DNA from: Nemopilema nomurai
Lineage: Eukaryota > Cnidaria > Scyphozoa > Rhizostomeae > Rhizostomatidae
Length of the DNA: 64,000 nucleotides
Reading direction: 5' to 3'
NCBI GenBank assembly: GCA_003864495.1
Contig: ML133432.1
Span: forward strand, 496,001 to 560,000
Below are positions 35,201-48,361 of the stretch, one piece after another (within the stretch, counting starts at the first letter, position 1; every line of letters begins with the position of its first letter). The notes under the pieces were generated by a model. The model was given only the letters and a program-made list of their open reading frames with translations. It did not search any database and was not told the DNA's origin. A program made the position numbers and the translations under genes.

Positions 35201-38200
35201 TATCACCCTTGTTTTTGTTGAAATTAGCTTTGTTATATTCAAAGTTTAATTATCTCACCATAGGCTTTTTTATCTTGACCATGTATGCATCAGATTTGCT
35301 GGTCTGTTAGTCCAATAGCACAATTGTGAAGTTTTGTACCACAAAGCAATTGTTCACAAATTAATTATTCTCATTTCAATGCAGGATCTGAAAGTCCACG
35401 AGATTGCTCTTGTCAATGATACAACTGGCACAATGGTTGCTTGTGCTTTTGATGACCCTGATGTTGAAATTGGACTCATTCTTGGTACTGGGACAAATGC
35501 CTGTTACATGGAAAAAATTTCAAATGTTCAGAAATGGGATGGTGATGATGGACTTCCAAGGGAAGTTATCATCAATACAGAATGGGGTGCTTTTGGTGAG
35601 AAGGGAGAGCTTGATTTTGTGAGGACAGAGTATGACACTAAAACTGACCAAGAGTCACTTTATCCTGGGGAGCAAATGTATGCACTTTTCTGCTCAATTT
35701 TTTTATGTATGACATAACCTTACTATATTTTTATGTTTCCTACCTGAAAAGACATATTTATGGTTTTTCTACAGGTCTTTTACATTCAGAAATTGTTACA
35801 TATGATAAAAAAGCAAGATCAAAACAGGGTAACATTTCTAAGCCATTTGATAATACAAAAATATAAAAATTTTCTTTAAACTTAAATGCTATGTTTTGAA
35901 TGAAGTACATACTTTGCTTTAAATTACAACTTTGTGGGTTCAAAGCCAGGTAGGTGACAGTAAGGTTTTCTAATCCAACAAACAGCAAGAGATACTGAAG
36001 CCACAGGAAAATCCTCAAATTTCCAGAACCATTGGAGGCACTGTACATTTCCAAGAGTTTTGGATTGACATAGAAGAAAAAATAGCCATATATATATGCT
36101 ATACTGTTAACAGTGTAAATATTTATACTATTAGGCTCAGCAATTAAAAAGTTGGAGTGAGCAAAGTAGTTCATCTAATTTTGGTTTGAAGAGATATCAT
36201 AGCTACATCTTGTATATAATTGTAATGTAACATACTATGCACTTTGAAAATTTAATGTTAAGGTGGAAAATTGATATCATGATTACTTTGTACCCATGCC
36301 TGCTATGTAATGATCATTTTCCCCTAGATATGAAAAGATGATATCAGGAATGTATTTAGGTGAAGTTGCAAGACAGGTGCTTGTGGAATTGATAAATGAT
36401 AAGGTCATATTTAATGGTGTTGTCAGTCCACAACTCCAGAAGACCGGTGGTTTCGAGACACGGTTCCTCTCTGATATCGCAAGGTAAGACTTTTTGTTGC
36501 TGCTTTTCTGTAGAGTTTTTTACAAAATCTGGCTGACATAAGTGTGCAATGGATATTTTTTAGTGAATGTGGCTATTAGAGATCAAAATCAATTCAGTTA
36601 GGTTGATGAAAGCTCTTTGTTAGGATGAGAGATAAACAAGGATATTTTTCTGACATCCTTGACAACTGATTTATATTCCTGAAAAATTATGACAGTTAAC
36701 ATGCAAACTTGAATCAAAGATAGGCCATCGTTATGCAAATTACCAGAATAACTCAGTTGCTATGAAGACAAGGATGTAGAATTCAACGTGCTATCTATGT
36801 TAATTTTGTGTTGTTTTGGGCAATGTTTAACTTATCCAATCCCATCGTAGTGACGAAGCAAAGAAGATTCTTGAAGTGCTCGAGCACTTGGGGTATAGAC
36901 CAAGCCTGAACGAACTCCAGGTCGTCAAAGATGTTTGTGACATGATCTCAATGCGATCAGCAAGGCTTGCAGCTGCCGGGCTGGCCACAATCATCAAAGT
37001 AAGTTTTACTTCTTAGCTCAAGTGGTTGTCATGCCCACTCAGTGTGTTGGTGTCATTTGTCCATTCATCGCCTCGAGGTCTATAAGATGTTGTTACATGT
37101 TGTTAGTGTATGAATCTAGTTTGTAAGCACTCCTTCCTGTTGTCAACACAGACGCCTGCATTTTTAAGGGCTTAGGAGAAGAAGCAAGACAATAGCAAAT
37201 CAAATGAATTATGCTCTCACCTGCTGCTCCTCTCCCCTGCAACTCCTCACCCCTGCTGCCCCTCTCCACTGCTGCCCCCTCTCAACTGCTGCCTCCCTTT
37301 CCACTGCTGCCCCCTCTTCACTGCTGCCTCCCTTTCCACTGCTGCCCCCTCTTCACTGCTGCATCCTCTCCACTGTCGCCCCCTTCTCCACTACAGCCCC
37401 CTCTCCACTGCTGACCACTCTCAACTGCTGCCCCCTCTCCACTACTGCCACCCTCTCCACTGCTGCCTCCCTCCCCACTGCTGCCTCCTCTCCACATCTT
37501 CCCCCTCTCCACTGCTGCCTCCTCTCCACTTCTTCCCACTCTCAACTGCTGCCCCCTCTCCATTGCTGCCCCCTCTCCATTGCTGCCCCCTCCACTGCTT
37601 CCTCTTCTTCACTGCTGCCCCCTCCACTGCTTCCTCTTCTTCACTGCTGCCCCCTTTCCACTGCAGCCCCCTCTCCACTGCTGCCCACTCGTAACTGCTA
37701 CCCCCTCTCCACTACTGCCACCCTCTCCACTGCTGCCCCCTCTCCACTTTTGCCTACTCTCAACTGCTGCCCCCTCTTCACTGCTGCCCCTCTTCACTTC
37801 TGCCCACTCTCAACTGCTGCCCCCTCTCCACTGCTGCCCCCTCTCCACTGCTGCTCCCTCTTCAGTGCTGCCCACTCTCAACTGCTGCCCCCTCTCCACT
37901 TCTGCCCCTCTCCACTGCTGTCCCCACTCCACTGCTGCCCCCTCTCCACTGCTGCCCCCTCTCCACTGCTGCTCCCTCTTCAGTGCTGCCCACTCTCAAC
38001 TGCTGCCCCCTCTCCACTTCTGCCCACTCTCCATTGCTGCCCCCTCCACTGCTTCCTCTTCTTCACTGCTGCCCCTCCACTGCTTCCTCTTCTTCACTGC
38101 TGCCCCCTTTCCACTGCAGCCCCCTCTCCACTGCTGCCCACTCGTAACTGCTACCCCCCTCCACTACTGCCACCCTCTCTGCTGCCCCTCTCCACTTTTG

Positions 38201-40721
38201 CCTACTCTCAACTGCTGCCCCCTCTTCACTGCTGCCCCTCTTCACTTCTGCCCACTCTCAACTGCTGCCCCTCTCCACTGCTGCCCCCTCTCCACTGCTG
38301 CTCCCTCTTCAGTGCTGCCCACTCTCAACTGCTGCCCCCTCTCCACTTCTGCCCCCTCTCCACTGCTGTCCCCACTCCACTGCTGCCCCCTCTCCACTGC
38401 TGCCCCCTCTCCACTGCTGCTCCCTCTTCAGTGCTGCCCACTCTCAACTGCTGCCCCCTCTCCACTTCTGCCCACTCTCAACTGCTGCCCCCTCTCCACT
38501 GCTGTCCCCACTCCACTGCTGCCCCTTATTCACTTCTGCCCCCTCTTCACTGCTGCCTCCTCTTCACTTCTTCCCACTCTCAACTGCTGCCCCCTCTCTA
38601 CTGCTGCCCCTCTTCACTGCTGTCCCCTCTCCACTGCTGTCCCCTCTCCACTGTCGCCCCCTTCTCCACTGCTGCCCATTCTCCCCTGCTGCAGGGGTCC
38701 CTATTGATACCATGGCCTTGAGTCCACTTTCTGGTACTCACAGCACTCCAGTGTTGCATTTCCTCGGGCTATTGTCAGACGCCAACGGACCTTTATGAGG
38801 TATTCACTGTGTAATCCGTCACACTATTTTCGTTTAGATTTCCAACAAAGCACACACCTTGATCACCCTTTGAAGGCATACTATTAGTACCCCTTTTAGC
38901 TTCACGTTCTCAAAGCTTGACAAAAGACCCTGGAGCCTGGGTGTATCTCTCTGTTCAACGATGTTATTATTTTCGATATCATGAGCGTCATAATTACTAG
39001 AGATTTTAATAGCTCTTTCCTACACATTCTCTCTAACATTCGTTTTTGTTATTTTACTGATTTCAAAGTCGAGAGAACCATTCGTTCTGTTCTTTTTTTC
39101 TATCAAACAATATGCACCATAATCATTGTCTCGATTTAGAAATCATTCAAAACTATTTTGTAGCGGATGCCTAGTGTTGTCGAGGACGTTATCCAATAAG
39201 AAAGGCCCTCTCTTGATTTCTGACGCAAGCAGAATATAAAACCGGTTTATTTTGTTAGCTATGCAAACCTCGTAGTCTGTTAGTTTATTCCTCTAGTTTG
39301 TCTTGCTCCAAGAATTTGTCCCAAGAATGTTTCATTGCTCAATGTTTCATTCAACATATGCGTGGTTGGCACTGGAATTATTTATTATTCTTTTTTGTTT
39401 GAGCTTTAGCTAGCGTAAACTTTGACAGTTTCTATTTATTTTCTATGATGAAAATTTCCACTAGCATCTCTAAGGCGGGATCTCGCAATCTATTTCTCAA
39501 ACAACCCAGCTGTTCCCACGAATTGCAGTATTACCAATATCCAACGGGTGATTTTGTGCGTGACGTCAATGCTTCATTCAACCTGTTTCTTTTCAAGGCC
39601 AAGTGACTTGTTTGGGGCTTGCCTTTACCTGTTTGAATCAACAAAAAGAGAATATATACCTGTAGACACTGTATTATCACAGATATTGTGAACATTGGGC
39701 GAACTAGCCAACTAGATTCTAAGCAAGATCTTTCTTATGACCAAGTTCCTAAGCAGTTGCGGTTTAAGGGACATCGGGGCCCGGGAACGAAATCATCTGC
39801 GGACACTTGTTTGCAAATTTTTGTTAGCCAAGATTATTCTTCAAGCTCTTTTCCGTTAAAATTGTTAGGCCTCAAGGAGCTGACAATGCCAGCGTGTATT
39901 CACTGATGAATAGCTTGTTGTTTGATATTACATGTGATATTTTGTGTTATATATCATAGCACAACATAACATAACGTAGCTAACGTAACATAACATAATA
40001 CAACACAACATATTCATAGTAGATATCATATCAATCATATCACATTTTATCTTTTCATATCTTTTCATATCGTAATATCACCCGATCTCATCTCATTATT
40101 CTATATTATCATATCAACTTATCAAAAATGCATGCTGGTACTTAACACCTTAATCTAAAAGAGTTCAGATGAAGAGACGAACTCTCTCTATCTGCATACA
40201 GTAGGATTCTTCACAGAAAATTGAGACTGACTCGAAAACTCCCATATGAAAAGACGACCTATCTTGCCCAATAGTACAAAATTGCATTTTATCACTGGCA
40301 ACAGCTTTTTGTCAGCAATATCATTTGATAAAGGGCGCGATGTTTTGTCACACTTTTGGTATATCTCGTACTTGCCTTTGACAATTTAGAACTTATACGG
40401 TTTATTTATCGGTCTCTTGAACCATCATCTCTTCGACTTTGCATTTTCTCTTGTATATTCCTCGACTCACGCTTAAAGACTCACGCTTAAAGATGTTCCC
40501 TTTATTCTAACTCACAGCGACTAGACAAAAGCAAGCTGACAGTTGCTGTCGATGGCAGCCTGTTCAAGAAGCACCCGAAATTCAAGGGCTACATGGAGGA
40601 GACCCTCCTCGAGCTGGTTCCCGAGTGCAGGGTCAAGCTGATGCTGTCAGAAGACGGCTCTGGCAAGGGCGCGGCGCTGGTTGCTGCTGTTGCCTCGAGG
40701 TTAGAAACAACGAGCAAGTAG
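29295..40721 (+). CDS. hexokinase (single catalytic half) with N-terminal extension, 7 exons, complete
   Basis: Hexokinase phosphorylates glucose with ATP at the entry to glycolysis. Exons: 29295-29637, 33951-34021, 34641-35168, 35385-35677, 36328-36483, 36851-36998 and 40518-40721. They sum to 1743 bases (580 residues plus stop) with consistent phases. Landmarks: FYALDLGGTNFRV (about 201-213, phosphate-binding loop 1), VGFTFSFP (267-274, sugar-site signature), VNDTTGTM (catalytic Asp326), ILGTGTNACYME, EWGAFG (glucose-binding Glu), DGSLFKKHP, and EDGSGKGAAL (adenosine site). One ~465-residue catalytic unit is present, as in invertebrate or 50-kDa hexokinases. The first ~115 residues are additional. 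The start ATG lies in a strong context (AAACATGG); an in-frame non-ATG-proximal start further upstream is possible. Intron 1 (4.3 kb) contains a foldback element and intron 6 (3.5 kb) a minisatellite. The exon 1 to exon 2 join is inferred from splice sites and phase. Confidence 0.92.
29752..30262 (+). repeat. foldback element, left arm
   Basis: This is the inverted copy of 30811-31320. Identity stays high from the TATGGCGCGC end to the AAATGACGA-AACAT-GCAGATTC segment, then stops. Confidence 0.85.
30263..30810. other. foldback element, central unique segment
   Basis: This is a non-palindromic centre. It holds three near-copies of TGACATATACGGGC (about 30361-30410) and no recognisable coding sequence. 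Confidence 0.5.
30811..31320 (-). repeat. foldback element, right arm
   Basis: This is the inverted copy of the left arm, ending GGCGGTATATGCGCGCCATA at 31320. Confidence 0.85.
33360..33610 (+). repeat. dispersed ATCAT-tailed repeat, copy A (hexokinase intron 1)
   Basis: It begins TGACAATGCCAGCATGCATT, continues CACTGA-ATAGCTTGTT and ATATTACATGTG, then runs into ATCATAT-rich DNA. The same head and same kind of tail occur at 39881-40125 in the same orientation. Confidence 0.65.
34198..34526 (+). repeat. short direct duplication in hexokinase intron 2
   Basis: A ~60-base segment beginning AAGGCAAATGCTGAC (34200-34260) recurs at 34464-34524 with several substitutions. About 200 unrelated bases lie between the copies. 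It is either a local duplication or two copies of an element. Confidence 0.6.
37230..38695. repeat. 17-bp minisatellite (CTCTCCACTGCTGCCCC) in hexokinase intron 6
   Basis: About 1.47 kb of imperfect copies of a 17-base C/T-rich unit, with variants such as CTCTTCACTTCTGCCCA and CTCTCAACTGCTGCCCC. Larger blocks are also duplicated: the CCACTGCTTCCTCTTCTTCA segment near 37590-37650 recurs near 38045-38100. Because 17 is not divisible by three and stop codons are absent from the unit, long open frames arise in several frames (up to 505 codons); these are artefacts. The other strand is G-rich. Confidence 0.95.
39881..40125 (+). repeat. dispersed ATCAT-tailed repeat, copy B (hexokinase intron 6)
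   Basis: This matches copy A at 33360: TGACAATGCCAGCGTGTATT, CACTGATGAATAGCTTGTT, ATATTACATGTG, then an ATCATAT/CATATC-rich tail that also includes an AACATAAC patch. Confidence 0.65.
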
Positions 40722-41514
40722 ACAATCGTTAATGCATCAGTTTTTACTTCTGTCTTGTATTTATTAACTTAATATTTTTACCCGCACAAGATTTGGTTAC
40801 TGAAATGAATCTATTATTGTACACCTAATTTTCACTCTTTGTAAGACGAACAATGGCAAATTTCCTGTTTATAGAATTGGTAATTTACAATTTGGAGACA
40901 TGGACCCTATGAAGGATTTTTCTAAAATGCTACATATGCTTTTGTAATCTGAATCGGGACGCCTTAATTAGTGTTCATATTTTATGTTATTTTCGTCATT
41001 GTTATAAAGAACATAAAGTTTTACCTGTAAACCATTGCGAGATCTACAAACAACTTATTCAAGTTCTGGCAATCGAGAATTGAATACTGTTTTTCTGATG
41101 AATACCACAAGTTTCTATAGAGTAACGGGTAAAAATATCAACCAGAAAGTTTTGGAAAGCTTTCGGGCTTATCGTCAGAAGCTGAGGGGAATGTCAGATT
41201 TGAATAGGTTTCATTTTCAATGCTAATGAATTATTGCTATCATTTGTCGGTATATCACCCACAACACAGGATGTAAGAATCCTGCGACCCCAGAGGTTTG
41301 AATTATTTGCTGCTTTAAGGCTCCTAGTTTTATCAGAACAACTGCAATGAACCTACCCAGCATGCATTGCCCAGCGCACATCCAACCTGCATATTCGCTA
41401 GTGTACGAACCTCGTCAACGTATAATAATTTAAAACAAATTTAGAACAGATTCAGCCTGAACCTTGATAACGTGTAAAAACAGCCACCATGAACTTAATT
41501 TCCGTTGTCTTGTA

Positions 41515-41520
41515 AATAAA
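41515..41520 (+). terminator. candidate hexokinase polyadenylation signal (AATAAA)
   Basis: This is the first canonical AATAAA I found downstream of the hexokinase stop, about 790 bases away. A nearer variant signal is possible. Confidence 0.35.
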
Positions 41521-44500
41521 ACCAGTATGAATTATGCATGGTTACTCTAATATTGCTATTTATTGCCTTGAAGCTTTCAAAGGGCTACCGCTATCTACTT
41601 TTCAGTGAACGTTTTGAACAGCTTTTATCTGAATGAATGCATATACACTCCTGTTGACACAAAAAGACAAAGATTTTATGATGATGAATTTGAATATGAG
41701 GATTTGACAGATGATAGATGAAATGTTGTTGTACCTTAACGAGCTTTCCGGTGTCCTATGTCTAGAACCAGATTGGTTCTCGTCTGCACGGCTGCAGGTC
41801 AGCAACGTTAACAGCTTCTTGTATGTGGAAGAAGCTTCTTAGAATATCACAAAACGTGATGTCCATTTCGTATATGAAGCGCACTTTTTGTCTCTTTATT
41901 GCATGAAATTTATTCATTAGGGCTGTAGTTTGGAGGTTATACATTATTGACAAGTTGTGCCCGTATCCGCCATGCGAAGCACCAAACCCTTAGCATGGGC
42001 CGAAGGGCCAATAGTTTGGTACATATTGCCTCGTGTTTTGGCACAAGTGTGCCTTCGCATGCCTAGCTGTAACTTCTGGCATATAGGGCAATTCTTGCAC
42101 GCCGTGTTTTGTAAAGTTGCAGATTTAATGAAAAATTTGTTTGGACTGTATCGCCGTGTTTATTTTTAGTTTGTTTCAATTTTTTTGTTTAACTTTTGTT
42201 GCCAAGGACAAGGCCTCGCTGTGATTTGGTAAATTTCCCTAAATCCAGAAATACCTTTGGAAGGATCGATGAAGTATTAATATCTTTATTGCAGGATCAT
42301 TCAGCCTCTAGCGCTTAAATACGTGGGTGTTTCGGTAGATGTCCGCTGATCCTTGGAATCAACCCATTCGTCTCGGATCAACTGCATCGTCCCTTTACGT
42401 CTTCCCTTTAGAAGTTTCCTGCCTTTGCAAGTTTTGCAGTAGTTCAAGAGGCCCATTCACGACTCTTTTGCCTTTTCATGTATTCAAAAGTTAAATAGGT
42501 TTATCAGATGATATGGTTAGAAGATGCACATGGTTTTATCGGGGTCAGTTGAGTGCATACAATAAAAGCAAATAATGAAAGCCGGCGCGTTTAGGCTTGT
42601 GAAAGAACACTGTTTTCCCGCTTCTGCTTAAGCTGGTAACATTGCAGGCTGTGTTGAGAGCCATTGTTAATATCGGTTTTGTCAAATGACACTCGCCCCC
42701 ACATTACCCCAACGCGAAGGGCAGTTTCACGCGTTGAACAAAATAAAGCCGCAGTCGGACCAATTAGGTGGGGGGGGGGGTGATTAAATTAGTAAGAAGG
42801 GGCCAAGTCACAGGTTGTGGGTTCAATCACCACTATTTGGTGCTGGCTAGCTCCGATCCAGTTCCTGGTCTTTCGCAGTGATGTTTCAGAAGCTAAGAAT
42901 TATCTTTTTAGGGTTGTCATCCGCTATGACGTAATCTCGACACGACAGCCTCGATTTCGTCAATTAATTTTCTTTTGTTGGCAAGCCGCTCGATAGATAC
43001 TTTCATACAAATTGTATTTCAATTTATTTCTACTGTTCAGGCCAGATTTAATGAGGGTCAATTATCACTTTGGCACTGAGTTCGATGCACGAAAGATCAA
43101 TTTGTTGTAAAATATTAATGTGCACCATGCCAGGTTCGTTTCACTAACAAATGGCGGCACTTCGCCATAAAGACATGGCGGCAGATGTCACATGCCTCGA
43201 AATGCGCGAACTGGGAAGCTTTACCTGCCCTGAGTTTGTTTGACAATTTGCACAAACTCTTGCCAATTTCATTGACATGTTTGTCGTTACAATTGCTAGC
43301 ATGCTGGTGCAAAAGTAACCAATCGACCGTTCAATCTCTCAAGCTTTGCAATGAGTTGCCATGTATTTAATCACTAATAGAACAGTCAATTTCAAGGTCC
43401 CTCTTGACAAACTTTGTCAAAAACGACCATTAAAACAGGCGACAACTGATTGCATATGGAATCGAACGACAAATTAATTGCATATGGCCATTTTTGTTGG
43501 CATAGCCAAGCTTTATTGGTATACACACTTTCTTATTAAGAAAAAAGTTTATTGGAATACTGAGGCCCAAAATTACAAAAATTCAAGAACAATTTAAGAA
43601 TAATGCTCATCTTTTCGCCCGAAACAGAACAACAGTCTCTTTGACCTTAAAAATATTATATGTTTTAAAAGACACTCCGGCGCTCTGTGAGTAATTTATG
43701 GTGAAGCAATACATAAAAACACATTTAATATTTTTCTTTGATCTTAAGGCAAATATATACCTTGTATTGTGCAAGAATAATTTAAGAATGGCCTTAGGAT
43801 TAAAACAGAAAATCTTTAAGAATATTGAGGCTCGGCAAAGAATTACGTAAAAGTGTGTGTAGTAGCATAGTTGCAAACATATGGCATAGTCAAGTTTATT
43901 ACATTTTGATGTTTCGGAAGGCGCCCTGGGCGTTTATTTAATCTTCACATTCACCTTGTTGTTCAGTCTTAGATCCATTTTCCATTGGGCGCTTATTCCA
44001 TTTTCAGTAAAGATATTGCTGCTCTTCCAGTAATATCTGTTTACACAAGTAGTAAAACCCACAACCTGAAAACAGTTTGTACACCTGCATCTAAGAAAGT
44101 CGATTTAGTTTTTCTTTGACACTGACCGTGAACAAGTTATATAGGGCTTTCGAGTGAATGTTTAATGGATATTTCCAACGAGTAAAGGAATTTTCACAGC
44201 TTGGAGATAGAATCAATCTCTTTTCCAACTTCTATTGTGGCATAACGTTGCTTTTCAGTTGGTGGTGCCTAGGCTTAACTACTAGGTGGTGGTGCGTATT
44301 TCAAATCCATTCAAAGTATTTGAGAAAATGATCTCATCCTTTTTCTGTAAACCCACTTAGATCGGTAATGGTTATGTATCTTGGCTTGATTCTGTGATTA
44401 TAATCATATGTTGCTCTTGTATGCCGTTTTAAATGGAATTCAGCAAGTGTTATTTTAATTTGATATAATTCACAATTATTATCAAATGCATGTCAATTAT

Positions 44501-45108
44501 GAGACGTTAATTGAATCAGTCTTGAAATTTTGATACCTACATACATAGGTTTTGATAGTTCCATGTACTGGTGTTAGTGGAACTGTGGCAATGGTTTAAT
44601 TATCTTGAAAATATCCTGCTACAAGATTCGTGGAAATTTTTACTACTTTAAAGGCTTCTTGGTACCACCAACAAATGACCTGTTGCCAGTGCCAACAAGA
44701 GTATGGTTTATCCATTCTTTCCCATGGAAAAGCTCAATGATGGCAATTGAAGCTTAGACACGGTACAGCAAACCATTTGGTGCAGAGGCGAGCAAGGATT
44801 TAACCCAGACACATTTTCAATACATGACTTGGCTTCAATGCACTCTGATCCAATCTACTGTTTAGGAAGACTTTCGGATCCTCTTGGAGGGTTTCTTTCC
44901 ACACACACAAAAAGGTTTTCATATGACTGACAATTTCGAAATTGATCAAAAAAATCAGCATCGGGTGAATTGTACAGGCTACCGCGGACTCACTCTTTGA
45001 TTCAATCTGTCACTCCATGTCTAAGGCTCTTTATAGTAATTCTTGGTTGAATGTTACACAATGCATTATATCATAATACTACACGTTCGTACGTCACCAT
45101 GTTGCGTC

Positions 45109-45235
45109 CAGGACCGCATTTGCCATTGCAGAGGCCCTGGGCCCAAAGTAAATGCGGCCCCTCAAATATGCCAAAGTAGCTGCTTAACAAAATTTTACTT
45201 GTGGTCCCCTTAAAATTTATGACCATTAGGGGTAA
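45109..45235 (-). repeat. dispersed repeat copy (partner of 20714-20872)
   Basis: Read on the minus strand, it shares AAAATTTTGTTAAGC and TACTTTGGCATA in the same order and spacing pattern as the copy in FAHD1 intron 1, followed by a GGGCC-containing end. Confidence 0.5.
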
Positions 45236-45610
45236 TGCGTCTGCATCTGTCGTGATACTGAACAAATCTAACTTTCTGTTTTATTGTCATTCTCTTTTCT
45301 AGGGTTTGTGGTTTCCCTATTCCACAGCATCGCCCCACTTTAGTTCATTTAGCTATTAAAGTTTTCTAGATTCTTTCAAGACCTAAATTTAAGAGATTCT
45401 TTCCAGACAGTTGCAACGAAATACTATTTTGCACTATTTTGCAAGATGAATGTCTACAACATAACCTAAATTTAGCACTTAATTGAATGTTATAATTGAA
45501 ACAAGAGTCAACTGTGGCAGCTCGTTTACAAGATAATAGAATATGGGACAAGGCGTTTTCGGAAAGAATGTACCTAGAGCCCCGCCGGGTACTTATACGA
45601 GAAGGCTAAG

Positions 45611-45672
45611 AGCCTGGTTCCGAGCCCGGTTCCAAGCCCGGTTCCAAGCCCGGTTCCAAGCCGGTCTCGAAG
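45611..45672. repeat. 12-bp tandem repeat (GGTTCCAAGCCC)
   Basis: Four near-perfect copies of GGTTCCAAGCCC with GC-rich edges inside AT-rich intergenic DNA. The surrounding GC-rich patch may be part of a small transposon. Confidence 0.75.
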
Positions 45673-48361
45673 TTTTACCGGCTATTTGGAATAGCCCACT
45701 TTTTGTCATGTAAACACAGAGCCCCATGCAATTGACGAACGTGAAACCATCACCAAGTGAACATGTAAAGGATTTCTCTTTGGTCGTTTATTGCCGACAC
45801 GAAATCAATGTTTCGCTAATTTTTCAATCCGATTGGCGGTTGTATATTTCCAACGATTGTTCAAAATTATTGCCATATGACTAAAGTTGGCAACATCAAA
45901 GCTTATTTGCTATTCTGTGCTTGGATTCAGGCCTCTCCATGGATCCATTGACGCAGTTTTGGAGTCTTAATTGAATAAGCCGTTTTAGGAAGGTGAGCAA
46001 AGACTGTTGATTTCGAAAAACAGTCATTTCTCAGCAACCATTTCTACGCCCTTTGCAACTATTATTTGTCCTCCCACATTTAATAAACAAGAAGAGACAC
46101 CAAACAGTCACAAAATAAGATCCTGAACATAAATGGTGTCAACTTTAAACATTTTGCAACGATTATTCGCCTCCTTCCCGTGCTAGCCTCGACGTGATTA
46201 CGTTGTTTGGAAAAGAAGGAAAACAGATTGATCAAGGCCAGACTCTCGTTAACAGAATTTCTTGATTTTAAAATGAGTAGAGTGTTCATAGAGCATTTAT
46301 TTAGTCTTTGAAAAGAACCGAGAAGATCCACACGAAACAGTGACACTTTTTTGTGAGTGTCTAAAATGGGAGGTCCAAAGCGATTGCGGTTCACTTACTG
46401 AAATGATGTTCGCAAAAACGCCCTGCTCAGTTTGATAAAAGCCTTCTAAAAGCAAAGTGCTACAAGCCATGCTCTTGGTGCTTCAAGCACACAGCATAAT
46501 TCGTCAGACTTAGCAGGTACAATGACTAACAAAAGGCCTTGGCACGCCGCCTCAGTAATGTTTGTACTTCCAGTGCATTTTCAGTAAAACGAGTAAAAAT
46601 TAAAGTTTAACGAAAAAATTTCACCAATTTTATAATTTTAAAAAATTTTGTCAACACGGAAATAAACGTTCTGATGCTAATGATAAACGTTCTGAGTCAT
46701 TGCTTACAGCGGAAGAGGCATATTAGTATAGTTTACATTAAATGAATGGCTCGCCGAAAACACCGAAAAGACATTTGTCCATAATCAGATGTCACTTGGT
46801 CTGTAAATTTATAATTAAGCCACGCCCTTATTCCAGCGACGCCCTAAAATTGTTTGTAGTCCGTCCCTGCCCCAATGCAATGTTAGTAAAAAAGTACAGC
46901 ATTGGAAAAATATCGCTTTGTTTGGCAGCAGGGCAACATTGCTTTTAGGGGAATGGGAATGAATGAAGGCAAATCAAAGAATTGTTGCTGGTTATCAAAC
47001 TAACTTGGCTGGCATTGTAGTCGGTGAAGCAGGGTGCTTTTAGCCTACCATTGATTTGACAAAGCTCGCAAGACTCTCCACCAACTTCCATTATGAGATG
47101 CAACCGGGGCTCGAGTTGTCTATGTAATATCTAGTTGAATTACTTGATATGACGAGGTATCGAGGTCTTGGTGTGAATAAAGTGACGAGGGCTCGTCAAA
47201 GACCACACCAGGACTTTGCACTTTTTCTGCATTCGTTATATCGACGATTTTACACATTGTTACCAAGTTTCATCCACCAACAGGTCAGTTCAATTGTCTT
47301 CTTCTGGCTGCAGCACCTGTTTCGCCACAACTCGAACTGACTTCATATACATTCGGCTGTATGCATTAATGAAGTAAAAAATCAGACAGAAATCAAATCG
47401 CTGCAGATTTTGTCCATATTAACAGTCTTGTTTGTAATTAATTTTGCGTTTAAAAGAATGCAACTTTGTCAGTTGTTCCAGAACATACATAGCTAATAAT
47501 CAGCCTATTATGTCTCACATTCATGCCATGATTAAATTTGTAAAACCAACTACATCTTTCTCTTCCATTCTCTACGAACGTTTTGGAGAGTAGCTAGTCC
47601 ATAGCAAACGAGTTCAAATCTTATCTTTGAGCATCATCACGTTCCAAGAAATTCAGGGTTGTTGCAAGCATTGAAATTCGTTAAAATCGACTTTGTATCA
47701 CGAAGACAATTAATGGATGAGAAGCTTGATCTTGTTTTCTAAGAGTCTTGGCACAACAAGACATTACGTACTAGGACCAATCAAATAGAATCGAACTCGA
47801 AATCTGCTCAAAACAAACCGTGGTTAGGTGGATATCGAGTGAGTGAGGAGTGAGGGAAACAATTTTAATTTCACTGACTACAAAGAACAAATGCTAATTT
47901 AAACTTGAATTAGGACATGGTATTTCATATTGTTGTGCTGTTTTTTTTTTCTTCAAAAGACCCTCCCCCACTGGTTGAATGCACTACAAGCCGGCGAGCG
48001 TGTACTCCCATAATTTCGAAAGTTCTTTCCAATTATCCCTCAATAATCAAGTTTCTGAATGGTCTTTCAGCGTTAAGTCAACAACCAAATCTTAATTTTA
48101 TTTGCAGAGCCAAGGCAAGCACTCGTGAATTCAAAACGAGGCCGCATTGAAACGAAGCAAACAAGGCTTCCGGGTGATCGAGATAATTCTCTGCAAGTTC
48201 AATAAAGTTTCAGTTCTCACCTAGCCTGGTAGAGGTGTGACGGGAATACAACGAGGACTGGTTTGTTTTGATTCTTTTGTTATGTCGGACTAAACAACAC
48301 ATTATAAAGTACAGATTTGCCGCGTCCCACTGGCATATGTCGATCGAGTCTGTGGAATGTA

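Larger units (their letters stand above)
40722..48361. other. 7.6-kb intergenic region, no gene recognised
   Basis: It includes the hexokinase 3' UTR at the left (candidate signal at 41515) and the ADAM promoter at the right. Between them I see only short non-homologous frames, a 12-bp tandem repeat (45611-45672) and one dispersed repeat copy (45109-45235). No RNA gene is convincingly present. Confidence 0.5.

Noticed and set aside
37204..38721. 505- and 375-codon open frames rich in Leu, Ser, Pro, Cys and Thr
   Set aside because: They are produced by the 17-bp stop-free minisatellite, occur in more than one frame and lie between two good hexokinase exons.
42812..42835. tRNA-like B box (GTGGGTTCAATCACC)
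   Set aside because: The T-arm stem pairs poorly and no A box or acceptor stem could be matched, so it is neither a tRNA gene nor a demonstrable SINE.
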